From assembly GCA_031002005.1 (NCBI GenBank), contig JARYHS010013631.1:61811832-61875831 (forward strand): a DNA stretch of 64,000 nucleotides, in the 5' to 3' direction. This DNA comes from Vandiemenella viatica (taxonomy: Eukaryota; Arthropoda; Insecta; Orthoptera; Morabidae). A program made the translations under genes and the position numbers. The notes beneath the pieces are model-generated. The model was given only the letters and a program-made list of their open reading frames with translations. It was not told where the DNA came from and ran no database searches. Each line of letters opens with the position of its first letter. Position 1 is the first letter of the stretch. Shown in pieces: positions 10,772-20,744 of this stretch.

Positions 10772-11143
10772 CATTAATTACGTGAGGTGTTTTTCCGGAA
10801 TTCTGGACCCCCCTTCCCTCTAGTGAGGCTTCGTGAGATTTGGTCGGACACCCCCCCCCCCCCCCTCTGGTGAGATTATGTCGGACCCGACCTCCCCTAC
10901 GAATGGACCTCGCAACTTTTTGAGACCCTTTTTTAAGGACTCGTGCTCCCAAGGGCGGCTGTACCCCCCTAAAGTCGGTTTTTACCCACTTTAAAATCAA
11001 CTTTTGCAGACTTTTTTTATTAACTCTACCATTCTACAAGAATTTCAAAACCTCACGTGAGATTTCCGTTGATCCCCCCCTCCCCCTTGGTGAGATTTCA
11101 CCGGAACCCCCCCTCCCCCCTATTTCCCCTCACGTAATTAATG
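10772..11143. repeat. MITE-like element, C-rich, inverted termini
   Basis: Starts CATTAATTACGTGAGG and ends CCTCACGTAATTAATG, a 16-bp perfect terminal inverted repeat, about 372 bp apart. The interior has several C-runs (14 C near 10852-10865) alternating with repeated GTGAGATTT-type motifs. No coding capacity. The superfamily cannot be assigned because no clear target duplication is visible. Confidence 0.6.
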
Positions 11144-11369
11144 CACGCCCCCTTAAACGTCAAACTATCCTGTAAAAAAGCTCATTTAGCTGAGTATTCC
11201 AAATTTTATGCTACTACGCCTACCTTTCAAAAGAAAAAAAAAAAATCTTGGTGCTTCCTCCCCTTATTTCATAAAATGCAAAATGGTATCCAATTTTTGA
11301 TAGGCGGTGATGAATGGTTTAATATATAAAATTATAGAGTTTGAAGTTTAATGTTATGAAAATTTATTT
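11144..11369. other. No supported feature
   Basis: Short AT-rich spacer between the C-rich MITE and the Tigger left end. Nothing recognised. Confidence 0.4.
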
Positions 11370-11958
11370 CAGTAGAACCCCGGAAAGTCGAACCTCGATA
11401 AGTCGATAACCTTTACAACTCGTAAGAAACCCTCGTCTATTCTCTTCAAGCATCCAAACCTCTATTACTCAAAATCTGAGACCTCGATACGTCAAAATAA
11501 TCAGTATTTCCTTACTAGGTATTTCAGTGCTTATTATCACTCTATAACTAAAAATATATATATATATATTTGAGCTCTGTATCTCGAACGTATCAATGTT
11601 TAATTTTACTACCTCTACAACTTAAATTAATAACCTTTATATCTCAAAGAAAAAATAGTAAGAATATTGCCTGAAATACTTTCTTAGAAAGTAATTTTTA
11701 CGTGGGTAAACCAAAACACTAGTGTTAGTGGACCACTGCTACAAGAAAAAGCCGTAATGTACTCTAAAGTATTAGGACTCTATAATTTCAGAGCCAGTAA
11801 TAGATGGCTATAAAAGTTTCTCGTTTTCAAAAAAGTTTGTGGAGAAAGTGCAAGTGTTAGGGCCTTATTACACTAGGCGACTTGGTGGCGCCACCAGCCG
11901 GGCCACTGGTGGCTCTGCTCGTCGCTGGGCACAGGGTCTTATGGAGCTTATTACACTA

Positions 11959-12004
11959 GGGCAGCCAATGACGCCGCCAGAAACTGGCGGCCGGCTGGCT
12001 GCCC
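11959..12004. repeat. GC-rich hairpin in Harbinger-like element
   Basis: GGGCAGCCA and TGGCTGCCC form an outer 9-bp stem. GCCGCCAG-AAA-CTGGCGGC forms an inner 8-bp stem with a 3-nt loop. It follows a TTATTACACTAGG motif copied from the element terminus. Confidence 0.75.
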
Positions 12005-12284
12005 TGCCCGGCGACCAGGCGGGCAACCACTGGTGGCCGAGAGTCGTGGCGGGGCATTGTATCTTACGTAGCTTATTACACTAGGCCACCTGGCGGCGCC
12101 GCCAGACTCGCCACCACGCGTTCAGTCTACTGTTCATATGCCCCTTCCTACTTTACAATTTTAAAATTGCAGAGATACTGAGTGTCAGGTTTGGTGAGAC
12201 AACTGGGGACAGTCATCCTGTGATGGGAGCGAATGAATGACGAACCTACAAAATTTGAAATAAATTTTTAGGAAATTGCGAAGT

Positions 12285-13505
12285 AACTCAGAAAGCTAAA
12301 ACTGGTGTAACTGGTGTAGGTAATATTACTACAGATTTATTAAAGATTGTGGGATAGGATATTGTACCTTACCTTAAAATTTTGTTTAAAATGAGTTTGG
12401 AGACTTGCTGCTTACCAAAGGATTGGAAAAGACCGATAGTAGTACCAGTTCATAAAGGAAGGGTTAAAAATATGGTGAAATTTCCTGGCCAGTTAGTTTG
12501 TCATCAGTGATGGGCAGAATGATTGAGAGATTGATATGCAACTATATCAGAAATGTCTGTGAAGAACTAAACTAGTTTTCAGATCGACAACATAGCTTTA
12601 GGCAAGGATACTCATTTGAATCTCAGATAGTGGGCTATATGCAAGATATTTCAAATGAATTTGAAATGGGAGGCCAAGTTGATAGTGTGGCACTAGATCT
12701 TTCTAAGGCATTTGAAAGAGTGAGCCATAAAATGGTTTTAAATAACTGAAATGTATTGAATTGAATGAAAAAGTTACTTGCTGGGCACAGGAATTCTTAA
12801 AAGTCAGGAAGCAAATGGTTAGAGTAGGAAATACATTATCAAGAGAAGTGGAAGTAAATATGGGAGTTGCTGTTCATTATTCTAATGAATGACTGTGTTA
12901 CGGTCAGAATCTAGGTATTTTTCAAATGATACAATGGTATACAATAGGATAAAAACAGGTGAAGACTGAACAGTTGCAGGATGATCTGGATAGAATATCT
13001 AAATGGGTAGGTCAGCATGGAATGAAGATAAATGCCAAGAAGAGTCGGCTTATAAGATACAAAGATAAATAGATCTAAAGGTTAATTATGATTACAGAGT
13101 GGGGTCAGATTTACTTGATGAAGTGTAAATTCTTTGCATAACGTTTGATAAACTCAATTGGGCAGGTGGTAGATAAAGGTTACAAAATCCTTCATTTGCT
13201 GAAGAGGGTGATGAGAGGATGTAACAGAGAAGTTAGGGAGTTGGGTTACAAAACTTTGGTCAGATCATTTGTTGAATATGGTGGCGTGGTTTGGGACCAC
13301 ATTTTGGAGATCAAATACAGGAGTTGGAAGGTGTGCAAAGAAGAGCAGCTAGATTTGTTTGTGGAAATTATCGCAGGACCCAGTCAGTAACTGGTATGAT
13401 ACAGGAGCTGGATTGGGACTCATTGGAGGAAAGGAGGAGGGTGAAGAGAGTGCTGTAAATGTGCAAATTGCTACCGGAGTGTTAACTCCATCGCAATTAA
13501 ACTGT
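12285..13505 (+). pseudogene. LINE family L-A, copy 2, RT remnant
   Basis: Longest copy of the family. In changing frames it shows LPKDWKRPIVVPVHKG (finger), SVALDLSKAFERVSHKMVL (RT motif A with its Asp), and the C-terminal GYKTLVRSFVEYGGVVWD. The 3' end repeats the family tail (attgctaccggagtgttaac, then tccatcgcaattaaa) including a 5-bp hairpin at 13476-13489. It is heavily mutated and sits inside the Harbinger-like element. Confidence 0.8.
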
Positions 13506-14065
13506 ATTCAGACGACAACAAGTTTTTTAATTACTTAAGGATGTCTAAATCGTCTTTCTTTTAATCATTGTACTTAGTAAACGTTGATATTACCGGGAAA
13601 GATACGAAAATGAGAAATTCTTCTTGCTTTACCCCTTTGTCTTCTCTACACTTTCACTTCCACTCATTTCCACAGTGACATTCTGTAGTTCACTGGACAT
13701 ATTCAACTACACAATTCGCATACAATGCGAGGATAACAGCAAGGTGACTGCTCGGTTGTGCGAGTGGCTAGTGATGTTCCGATACCATCAAAGTATCGAT
13801 ACCTACTTATATGAGTAGTACTCAAATTGTCTTACGATACTTACTCATATGAGTACTGCAAAAGTATCGATACTTACTCATATCGATACTTTTAAAAAAA
13901 ATTAATGTCTAAATATAAAAATATACGCGACATGTTGCTAAATTATTTATTTTATTTGCCTAGTGTAATGAAATCAAATAACACTCGGTAAACATTTTTA
14001 TTTATTTATTAAGATTATAATAAAGCAAACTTTGAAGGTTTGTCTTATCTTTAAATATTTATTTA

Positions 14066-14290
14066 TTATAGTTTTAACACTTTTAAACAATAAAAGTCCG
14101 CTTTTGGAAGGTTTCCCAAAAAAATCAATTCTTCCAAATATTTTGGGTACAGCTTGTTTCTTTTGTTTGTCATTGTTTCACCGGTATTAGAAAACAAACA
14201 TTCACTTAACACTGACATTGCTACAACAATAGGATACAGTTGAGCGTATTTATAAAGACAAGGAAATATAAGTTTCATTGCTGGATTGCT
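14066..14290 (-). pseudogene. hAT transposase C-terminal dimerisation domain remnant
   Basis: Minus-strand translation shows YKYAQLYPIVVAMSVLSECL, then FSNTGETMTNKRNKLYPKYL and EELIFLGNL before a stop at 14066. This matches the hAT dimerisation signature (P-S-E-R-x-F-S ... R-N-x-L ... L-x-F-L), although the canonical SER is SEC here. The upstream catalytic region is not recognisable and the frame runs into SINE sequence, so the gene is dead. Confidence 0.75.
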
Positions 14291-14324
14291 TTTGGAGACA
14301 TTACAGTGTTTGAAAATATTAGGG

Positions 14325-14573
14325 TTTTTTTTTTTTTTTTTTTTTTTTTTTACGCCTCGTCGACGGCTAAGGTCATTAGAGGTGGGACGGGACTGGGGAC
14401 ATGGAACGGGAAGGAATTCAGCCATGGCCTTTTTGAAGGAAGCATCCCGGTCTTCGCCTGGAGTGATTTGGGGAAACCATGGAAAACCCAAATCTGGATG
14501 GTCGGACGGGGATACTAACCCACGTCCTCCCAAATGCGAGGCCAGAATGTTAACCGTTCACCCACCACGCTCG
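14325..14573 (-). mobile_element. SINE-A copy, minus strand
   Basis: tRNA-headed SINE in reverse orientation. The plus strand shows a run of T (the poly(A) tail) at 14325-14351. It then shows the complement of the family body (gccatggcc, atcccgg, aaaccatggaaaacccaaat) and of the tRNA-like head with box B (gggatactaacccacgtcc) and gttaaccgttcacccaccacgc. Inserted inside hAT-1. Confidence 0.85.
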
Positions 14574-16294
14574 AATTTGACAAGTAGAAAGAGACTTTGT
14601 CACTACCGTGCGTTTTATTTTTCTTTGTGATGTTTCCAGAAGTGATATTCCTGTGAAACGCTAGCTGATGCAGCTTCTTCTTCCGATTCACATGGGCTAC
14701 GTAGTTACTTATTAACCATATCTTTTAGTTTTTGTGTGGGACTGCGCGGGAGCGACCATTTTCCAAGTATAACGAAATGCGTGCCAAGTACAACTTCATT
14801 ACAACGAAATAGTGACCTAAATCAAACTCTTTGTGATTAGATTGCTTATTCTAAGATTGAATTTTTTTTTTTTCAATGCTACCAACTTGACATTAGTGGG
14901 AAATTAATTTCGCAGGTGAAACAGTGGCGTAGCAAGGATGATACATTTAAAATTCAACACCGGGTGCGTTTCGATACTTTCGATTCGATACAAGTACTTT
15001 TCTTCCGATACCAAGTAAGTATCGAATGAATTAATTCGAATACAAAAAGTACTTGGTATCGAAACAAAGTATCGAGTACTTACTCGTATTTACTTGTATC
15101 GGAACATCACTACGAGTGGCTGGCTGGCGGCGCCACCAGAATCCTGGTTGCGTCGCCAACAGAGACACCAGTGCCGCGGCTGGTTGCGCCGCCAAGTCGC
15201 CTAGTGTAATAGGGCCCTTAACAATCAAATCTGTGACAAATAGGAAAGTTCATTGCAAGGCTTATTAAATGATTATGAACCCGAAAATATTTTCAGTGCT
15301 GACGAAACTGGACTTTTTTAGAAATCTTCCTGATAAGACCCTAACTTTTGAATATGATAAATGCCAATCGTGGAAAGCATAGCAAGGAACGGTTGATTAT
15401 ATTGCTTGCTGCAAATATGTCTGGCACAGAGAAACTTAGAGCATTAGTTACTGGCAAAGCTAAAAACCTCTCTGTTTTTCGGGATGGAAATAGGAATCAT
15501 TGGAATATGAAGCAAATACAAAGATAGATGATTTATAAAATTTAAAAAAAAGGCTCATAAAAATTGACAAGAAAATGGCTAAAGAAGAATTCTATTGTTC
15601 ATTGATAATTGTACGGCACATAGTGATATATCACATATGAAAGCTGCCCGCCAATACAACATCAAAATTGCAGCCAATGGTCCAAGGCATGATTAAAAAC
15701 TCCAAGTCATTGTACCGAACTGATGAAGTAGTCAAGAATAATATGGATAATATGGAATAAAACACGAGTTCTATTATTGACGTGTTGCAAGCCGTGAGAA
15801 TGGCTGAAAAAGCGTGGCGAAATGTATCTATGACTACCATAAAAAAATATTTTTATTCTGCGGTTTTTCATAATCATCAAATGAAAAACGCAAAGTTGAA
15901 GAAACTTCTATGCAGGCCACTACATGGAGGAAGGATAATTCCTTCCTCCATGGGCCACTATGGATTAGTGGACGGTGTTATCTGACACAGAAAAATCTTT
16001 TGATAACTTTGTTACTTGCGGTGCTGGATTGTTATCTGATGATGAAATTATGGTTTTAGTTGTTCAACAAGCCGAAATTAATGCACATGACGTAGAAAAT
16101 TTAAGTAATGCACCATACTTTCCGCCGTTTCCACTAAAGAGGAAACAACAGCATTAAATAAGTTAAGGAATTTTATAGAGCAATCCAGCAATGCAGAAGA
16201 AAAAACATTTTCTCTTTTGTTTACTGTAAATACAGAATTTTCAAATTATTTAAAGCAAAAGAAAAAAACTGACTTTTCAAAAAAATTTGAATTA

Positions 16295-17597
16295 TCTATA
16301 TGTATAAAGATGAATGTATGTATGTTTGTTGGTTGGTTTGTTTGTTCTTCATACAAATCCACAGTTTTCATCCGATCTCGTTGAAACTTTGCATACTTAT
16401 CCTTTGAAAAAAGGAGAAAAATACTGTCTACATTTGGTTGAAAAATGACCTGTATAAGTAATACATGTTGTCTTATAATTTCGAAAAATTACTGAACGAC
16501 GATAGACAGACGATATGGAGGTCTCTCTACTGTTCTTTCCGTGTAGCGGTCAGGTAGCTCAATGGTTAAAGCGCTCGCTTACTAATGTTTGGGTCGTGGC
16601 CTCCGGTTCAAATCTACATGGAGGCAAAGATTTTTAAAAATTGTTTTTGATCGTAAGAGTCACGCCGGGGCCGTCGGTTATTTGGATTGAATGTTAAACT
16701 GTAGATATCACAAAGTTAGGGGAGCAATGCGAGGCAAATCGTAGGTAGTCTTGCAATGCTGTAGGTGTACACTTTTTTACCTTATATTGATCCCTCAGGG
16801 GTGATTCGCGGTCACTGTTTGTGTGACATGCAGTAATTATACTACAAATGCAAAGTAAATCTCTGTCTTACATTTTGACAACTAAATGCCTATACCGATA
16901 TTGACGGAATTTGACAAGAAAATCTGTAGGGAGGGCACAGAATTTTTTTTTTTTTTTTTTCGGTATAAGTAACAGTTGAAGTCACGAAATTTTGAGAACT
17001 TATCAAATGGTGACAGAGAAACGGATGTGTGTGTTAGTCTGTAATGTTACGTCGCTTGCTCAAGCTATGCCTCTCGCGCGTTATGTTAGTGTATAATTTG
17101 TTAATAAATTTCGTTCAGAGAAAAAACGTATTATTTAGTATAGATGTCGATTTTTTCTGTCCTTTTACTTTGTTTCTGCTTAAATGTTTCTGGCACCAGT
17201 TTATTTTGCCTTCTTTTTTGACATGCCTTGCGGTCGTAAACTGGCCTAAGTTGTAGCTCTAGCAGAGCACGAGCAGCTAAAGTTATTAGAACCCAAGAAT
17301 CGGATGCTCATGCTGAAGAAAGAAGAAAAGTCCAAGCTGAAATAAAGCTGCCCTTAGTTAACCCCCCCCCCCACATCCCCTCACATTCGTTTTTTTTTAG
17401 AGTTTTTAAATATGTTGGAAATTGATACTCTTCAAGAGACAGGTTCGATGGTAGAATGATATAGTAATGGCTTTCCGGTCATATTATGCCGACCCGATGT
17501 TGTTTGGGACCAAAACTTCGCTACCAACAACTTTCTATATTCAATTCTGGCAAAGAAATTTTTAATTCACGCGTACGAAGTCGCGGGTATCAGCTAG
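16295..17597 (+). mobile_element. Helitron copy 1 (non-autonomous)
   Basis: Starts TCTATATGTATAAAGATGAA after an A and ends CAGCTAG before a T, the A|TC...CTRR|T arrangement of Helitrons. A GC-rich subterminal hairpin (acgcgtacgaagtcgcgggt) lies just before the end. Near the 5' end is the shared module cacagttttcatccgatctc / gaaactttgcatacttatcc / aatactgtctacatttggtt. Compared with copy 2 (52869-53781) it holds an extra block of about 400 bp (about 17010-17410). Part of that block resembles a Rep/helicase ORF leader (RTQESDAHAEERRKVQAE). It also has a C tract near 17362-17374. Confidence 0.85.
16548..16627 (+). other. tRNA-like box A/box B module inside Helitron 1
   Basis: TAGCTCAATGGTTAAAGCGC fits an internal pol III box A, and GGTTCAAATC, about 40 bp further on, fits box B. 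A full cloverleaf is not convincing. Equivalent modules occur at 53128-53205 in Helitron 2 and about 41450-41515 in Helitron 3. Confidence 0.55.
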
Positions 17598-17861
17598 TAT
17601 ATGCATATTAACCTACCTGCGATTTTTTTTATGTTTACGTATACGTACAAATTCTTAAGCTTAAACATTACCTCTGTAACACGAGTTTTTATTTATTTCA
17701 CCTCCGTAACTCAAAATTAGGTGAGATAGAATCTAAACCTCTGCAAGTCGAATATGTATGTAGATGTAGATGTACCTACAAAACCCTCCATAAGTCGAAA
17801 CCTCTCTATTACTTGAATTTTTTCGCGTCTCCCTTGAAGTTGGACTTACCGAGGTTTAGAT

Positions 17862-18380
17862 TCAATTTAATTTAATTGCAACGAATCACACGCTAGGGTG
17901 GCAATTTCCCTACACACCCACCTTCCTTCTTTCCTGCACCCACCTACATTTGCCCTCTACAAATTTTTACTTTAAAGTCTTTCAACGTTTTCGGTAAATT
18001 ATTCATCATTTCCCTTGGTAACTTATTCCAATCCCTGATACGCTTACCGAAAAAAGAGAAGTTTCAATACCCTTGTGCCTGAAATCGAGTGCCAGCTTGT
18101 GGTCATGGTCATCTTTTCCCTTCCATGCACTACTTTTCATACCTATTGCAATATCTTTCCATGCCTCATCACCAGTATACGCCTTCTACACTCCCATAAC
18201 CCTCTTCATCCTCCTCCTGTCTTGCAATGAATCCCATTCCAGCTTCTTTATCATATCTGTTACTGATTGCATTCTGCGATAATTTCCAGAAACAAATCTA
18301 GCAGCCCTTTTTTGCAATGGTCTGACCAAAGTTTTGTAACCCAATTCCTTTACTTCTCTCGTACATCTCCTCATCACTCT
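17862..18380 (-). pseudogene. LINE family L-A, copy 3 (3' end)
   Basis: Reverse-oriented copy ending in the complement of attgcaattaaattaaat at 17862-17880. The minus-strand translation gives CTREVKELGYKTLVRPL followed directly by QKRAARFVSGNYRR. The segment encoding the EYG..VVWDPH region is deleted, with a short TTGC-type match at the junction. The terminal hairpin is decayed in this copy. It abuts the Tigger right end. Confidence 0.82.
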
Positions 18381-19264
18381 ACTGTATTTATTTATTTACT
18401 ATATTTTTCAATTCATATACGTTGTGTTTTAAAAATTACATTCTGTTAAACTTTTCGCACGCTCGTTTCCATTAATTTGTGCTTCTCAGTTTGACTTAAG
18501 ATATTTATAGTAGTCTATGCCAGACAGATTTAAGAGCCCATTATTATATTATTGAGGTAAGAGAAGCTGAGCTTAATAGATGGAAGGAATATTTAGTGAT
18601 GGCAAAAATCATTTTCTTGTTCTGTAAAAATTGCTCTATATAAGCAATTACCCCATACGAACAAAGTAGCAACAAAGTAAAATATAAATATCAGACAGTT
18701 AAGAAAATTTTTAGATCCAAATTTTAACAGATATATCACAATCTCTTTTCCAGGTTTATGACATAGTCAGAATAATATTGTAATAAAAAAACCTCTGTTA
18801 GGCCTGAATTAAAATTATATATGTGACGAGGCAAGATGACAGCAATTCAAATACTGCAGAAGTCAAACAGGAAATACTAGAAAGCCATAGAAAAACAATT
18901 ACAAGTAGAGAAGGAAATTATTGTTGTTAGAATGGAGGAAGAATAAATGGAATTCTGTAGAAATGAAAAAGTAATGTTCTATTATGCTGACGAATAAGCT
19001 CTTTCAGAGTATGAATAATGAGGTATATGAAAGGAGTTCACTGAGAAACAGTCGACCTGTACATACTACGACGTGTTGGAATGAGATGAAATTGAATCTG
19101 ATGATGAGGGAGATCCAGTTTTAAGTAGAGAATTTGAAAAGCTCAAAGACTGGAAATCAATTAAGGCAGTAGACATTGATGAGATTCCTGCAAAACTGCT
19201 GAAATCTGTAGGAGAAGAAGTTACACAAAGTTTCAAGGAGAGGTTCCAGTGATTTTTATCACTG

Positions 19265-19490
19265 AGCATAGTAGGTGAGCGGTTACATTCTGGATGTATT
19301 CGGAAGGACGCAGTTCGAATTACAGTTCGGAATCCAGCTCTCCGTTTTCCACGGTTTCACGAAATCACTCCAGGCGAATGTCGGGTTGGTTCCTTCAAAA
19401 GGACATGGCTGAATTCCTTCCCATTCCTTGCCCGTATTTTTTCCGCCTCGAAGTCGACAGGACGTAAAGCCATAATAATAATAATAAAAG
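19265..19490 (+). mobile_element. SINE-A copy
   Basis: Head gtaggtgagcggttac, body cactccaggcgaatgtcggg, then ggacatggctgaattccttc and gacgtaaagccataataata with a (TAA)n tail. The head is diverged. It lies within the L-B LINE, 10 bp before a hAT MITE. Confidence 0.8.
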
Positions 19491-19500
19491 CGTCACCATC

Positions 19501-19784
19501 CAGGAGTGTAGTTACTATGGGGCCAGGCGGTGCAGTGCACCGGGGCCCCAACGCTCAGAGGACTCCCAAGCATTCGTCAGGGGGGCCCCAAGCGCAGTTC
19601 AGAGGGCCCACGGGCCTTCACGGCAAACTGGCGATCTTTTTTTTTTTTTAGCTCTACCGTCGTCTAAGGGGGCCCTGAGACACAGGGAGCCCCCTCACTA
19701 AGAGGCCCTCACTGCTCAAGAGTCCCCAAGCACAACTCAGGGGGCCCCTACCAGCAACACAAAGCTGACCTAGCTACGACACTG
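19501..19784. mobile_element. hAT-type MITE, GGGGCCCC-rich
   Basis: A 284-bp element flanked by the 8-bp duplication TCACCATC (19493-19500 and 19785-19792). The ends are imperfect inverted repeats (CAGGAGTGTAGTTAC and, in reverse complement, CAGTGTCGTAGCTAGG). The interior is rich in GGGGCCCC-type blocks and has an 11-12 T run. No coding capacity. Confidence 0.7.
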
Positions 19785-20744
19785 TCACCATCTCACTCCT
19801 GAGCACAAACAGTTTGAAAACTCTCACAACAAATAAGTCACAACACGCTTTATAATTACTAACTAGAATAAGATATATAAGAACTGAAAGTGAAAGAGAC
19901 AATAGGTGATAATTCTACTAGGTTTAAGAAAAATTGGGGTAATAGAAAAGTGACCCTGGCCTTAAATCAAATATTGGAAGAACGGATCAAGAAAAGAAGG
20001 AACTTTTATGGCGTTTGTAGACGCGGAAAACATTAATAATGTTGTGTCGGACAAAATATTAAAAAATCTTAAAGACTGTGATCGGAAAATATCGAGGCAG
20101 AATAATTTATAGTCTGTCTAAGTTTTATGTGAATACAGTTAAAATAATGTTACGAGACACAAGTATTGATTAAAAAGGATGTGAGACAAGGGTGTAGTAT
20201 ATCACCGCTAATATTCATCTTGCACGAAGAGGAAGAAATCAAGGAAGTAATAGAAAAATTTAAGTATTGCATAATACTTCAATGAGAAATAATCAGTATG
20301 CTGCTATTTGCTGATGATGTTGGAGCAAAATAAGAATGAGAATATTTAAAAACTGCTGAACGGAACGAACAAAAAAACTGAAGATGGGTTTGAATCCAAA
20401 TGAAAGCAAAAAAGTGGGCCTTTAGCAGAAATGAGAACGATGACAGCAAAACTAATTTTAAAAATAGCTTCAGTTGTTCTAAAAGTATGAGAATTTGGTT
20501 ATTTAGGAAGTAAAAGTAACATTGGTGGCTGAAGCAAGAACGATTATGAATGAATGTAACAAATTCTAAATGCAGCTATAAAGATTAGCCATTGATAAAA
20601 ATATCTGTAAATAAATTGCAACTGTTTTAGGATATAAAGCGAATGTTTATATTTTTTTCCTCCTTTGTTTGCTGCTACGATATTTTTTAATGAATATTTT
20701 ATAATTAAATCTGTACACAATTTACCATATTGCCAAAAACGTTT

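Larger units (their letters stand above)
13769..15112 (-). mobile_element. hAT element with 8-bp duplication (hAT-1)
   Basis: Perfect 16-bp terminal inverted repeats TAGTGATGTTCCGATA, flanked by the 8-bp duplication CGAGTGGC (13761-13768 and 15113-15120). Both subterminal regions are packed with ATCGATA/TATCGAA/AAGTACT-type motifs, for example AAGTATCGATACTTACTCAT, and these are likely transposase-binding repeats. A minus-strand hAT C-terminal coding remnant survives inside, and a SINE lies upstream of it. It inserted into the Harbinger-like element. Confidence 0.92.
11860..15217. mobile_element. PIF/Harbinger-like non-autonomous element
   Basis: The terminal inverted repeats begin GGGCCTTATTACACTAGGCG at the left and, in reverse complement, GGGCCCTATTACACTAGGCG at the right. 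Similarity extends about 70 bp through ACTTGG(T/C)GGCGC. Both sides are flanked by TTA (11857-11859 and 15218-15220), the 3-bp target typical of PIF/Harbinger. The Tigger reading frame joins perfectly across the duplicated TTA. No transposase remains. The interior is occupied by a LINE remnant and a hAT element. Internal copies of TTATTACACTAGG recur near 11950 and 12070. Confidence 0.78.
11716..16265 (+). pseudogene. Tigger/pogo transposase pseudogene (split)
   Basis: The coding remnant lies in two blocks. Block 1 (11716-11856) reads VSGPLLQEKAVMYSKVLG, and then GESASV immediately before the TTA target of the Harbinger-like insertion. Block 2 (from 15221) resumes directly with NNQICDK, followed by LLNDYEPENIFSADETGLF. 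The first catalytic Asp is in ADETG (15301-15303) and the second in FIDNCTAH (15604-15606). The third, expected in a LQPLDQG motif, is Val here (LQPMVQG, 15680-15682). The C-terminal part (FDNFVTCGAGLLSDDEIM and ALNKLRNFIEQSSNAEE) runs to about 16265. Multiple stops and frameshifts show long-term decay. Confidence 0.82.
11370..17862 (+). mobile_element. Tigger/pogo-like DNA transposon, decayed and multiply interrupted
   Basis: The left end at 11370 reads CAGTAGAACCCCGGAAAGTC and is followed by repeated acctcgataagtcga-type motifs. The right end near 17840-17862 carries the inverse (ttggacttaccgaggttta) and the same internal motifs (ccataagtcgaaacctc). Removing a Harbinger-like insertion (11860-15217) and a Helitron (16295-17597) leaves about 1.8 kb, a normal Tigger size. 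It is the oldest layer of the nest. Its right terminus is abutted by a LINE 3' end, so the last bases are uncertain. Confidence 0.8.
18560..20500 (+). pseudogene. Decayed non-LTR retrotransposon RT (family L-B)
   Basis: Scattered RT signatures: WKSIKAVDIDEIPAKLLKSV (fingers), AFVDAEN (position of motif A), KKDVRQGCSISPLIFILHEE (motif B) and MLLFADDVGA (motif C), in changing frames. This is the order and spacing of a LINE RT, but stops and shifts are frequent. A SINE-A and a hAT MITE (19265-19784) split it between the finger region and motif A. The clade is not resolved. Confidence 0.72.

Noticed and set aside
14240..14630. Plus-strand ORFs with poly-Phe
   Set aside because: Translations of a SINE poly(T) tract and SINE body.
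16548..16627. Functional tRNA gene
   Set aside because: Box A and box B are present, but acceptor and T stems do not pair well. Treated as a tRNA-like module.
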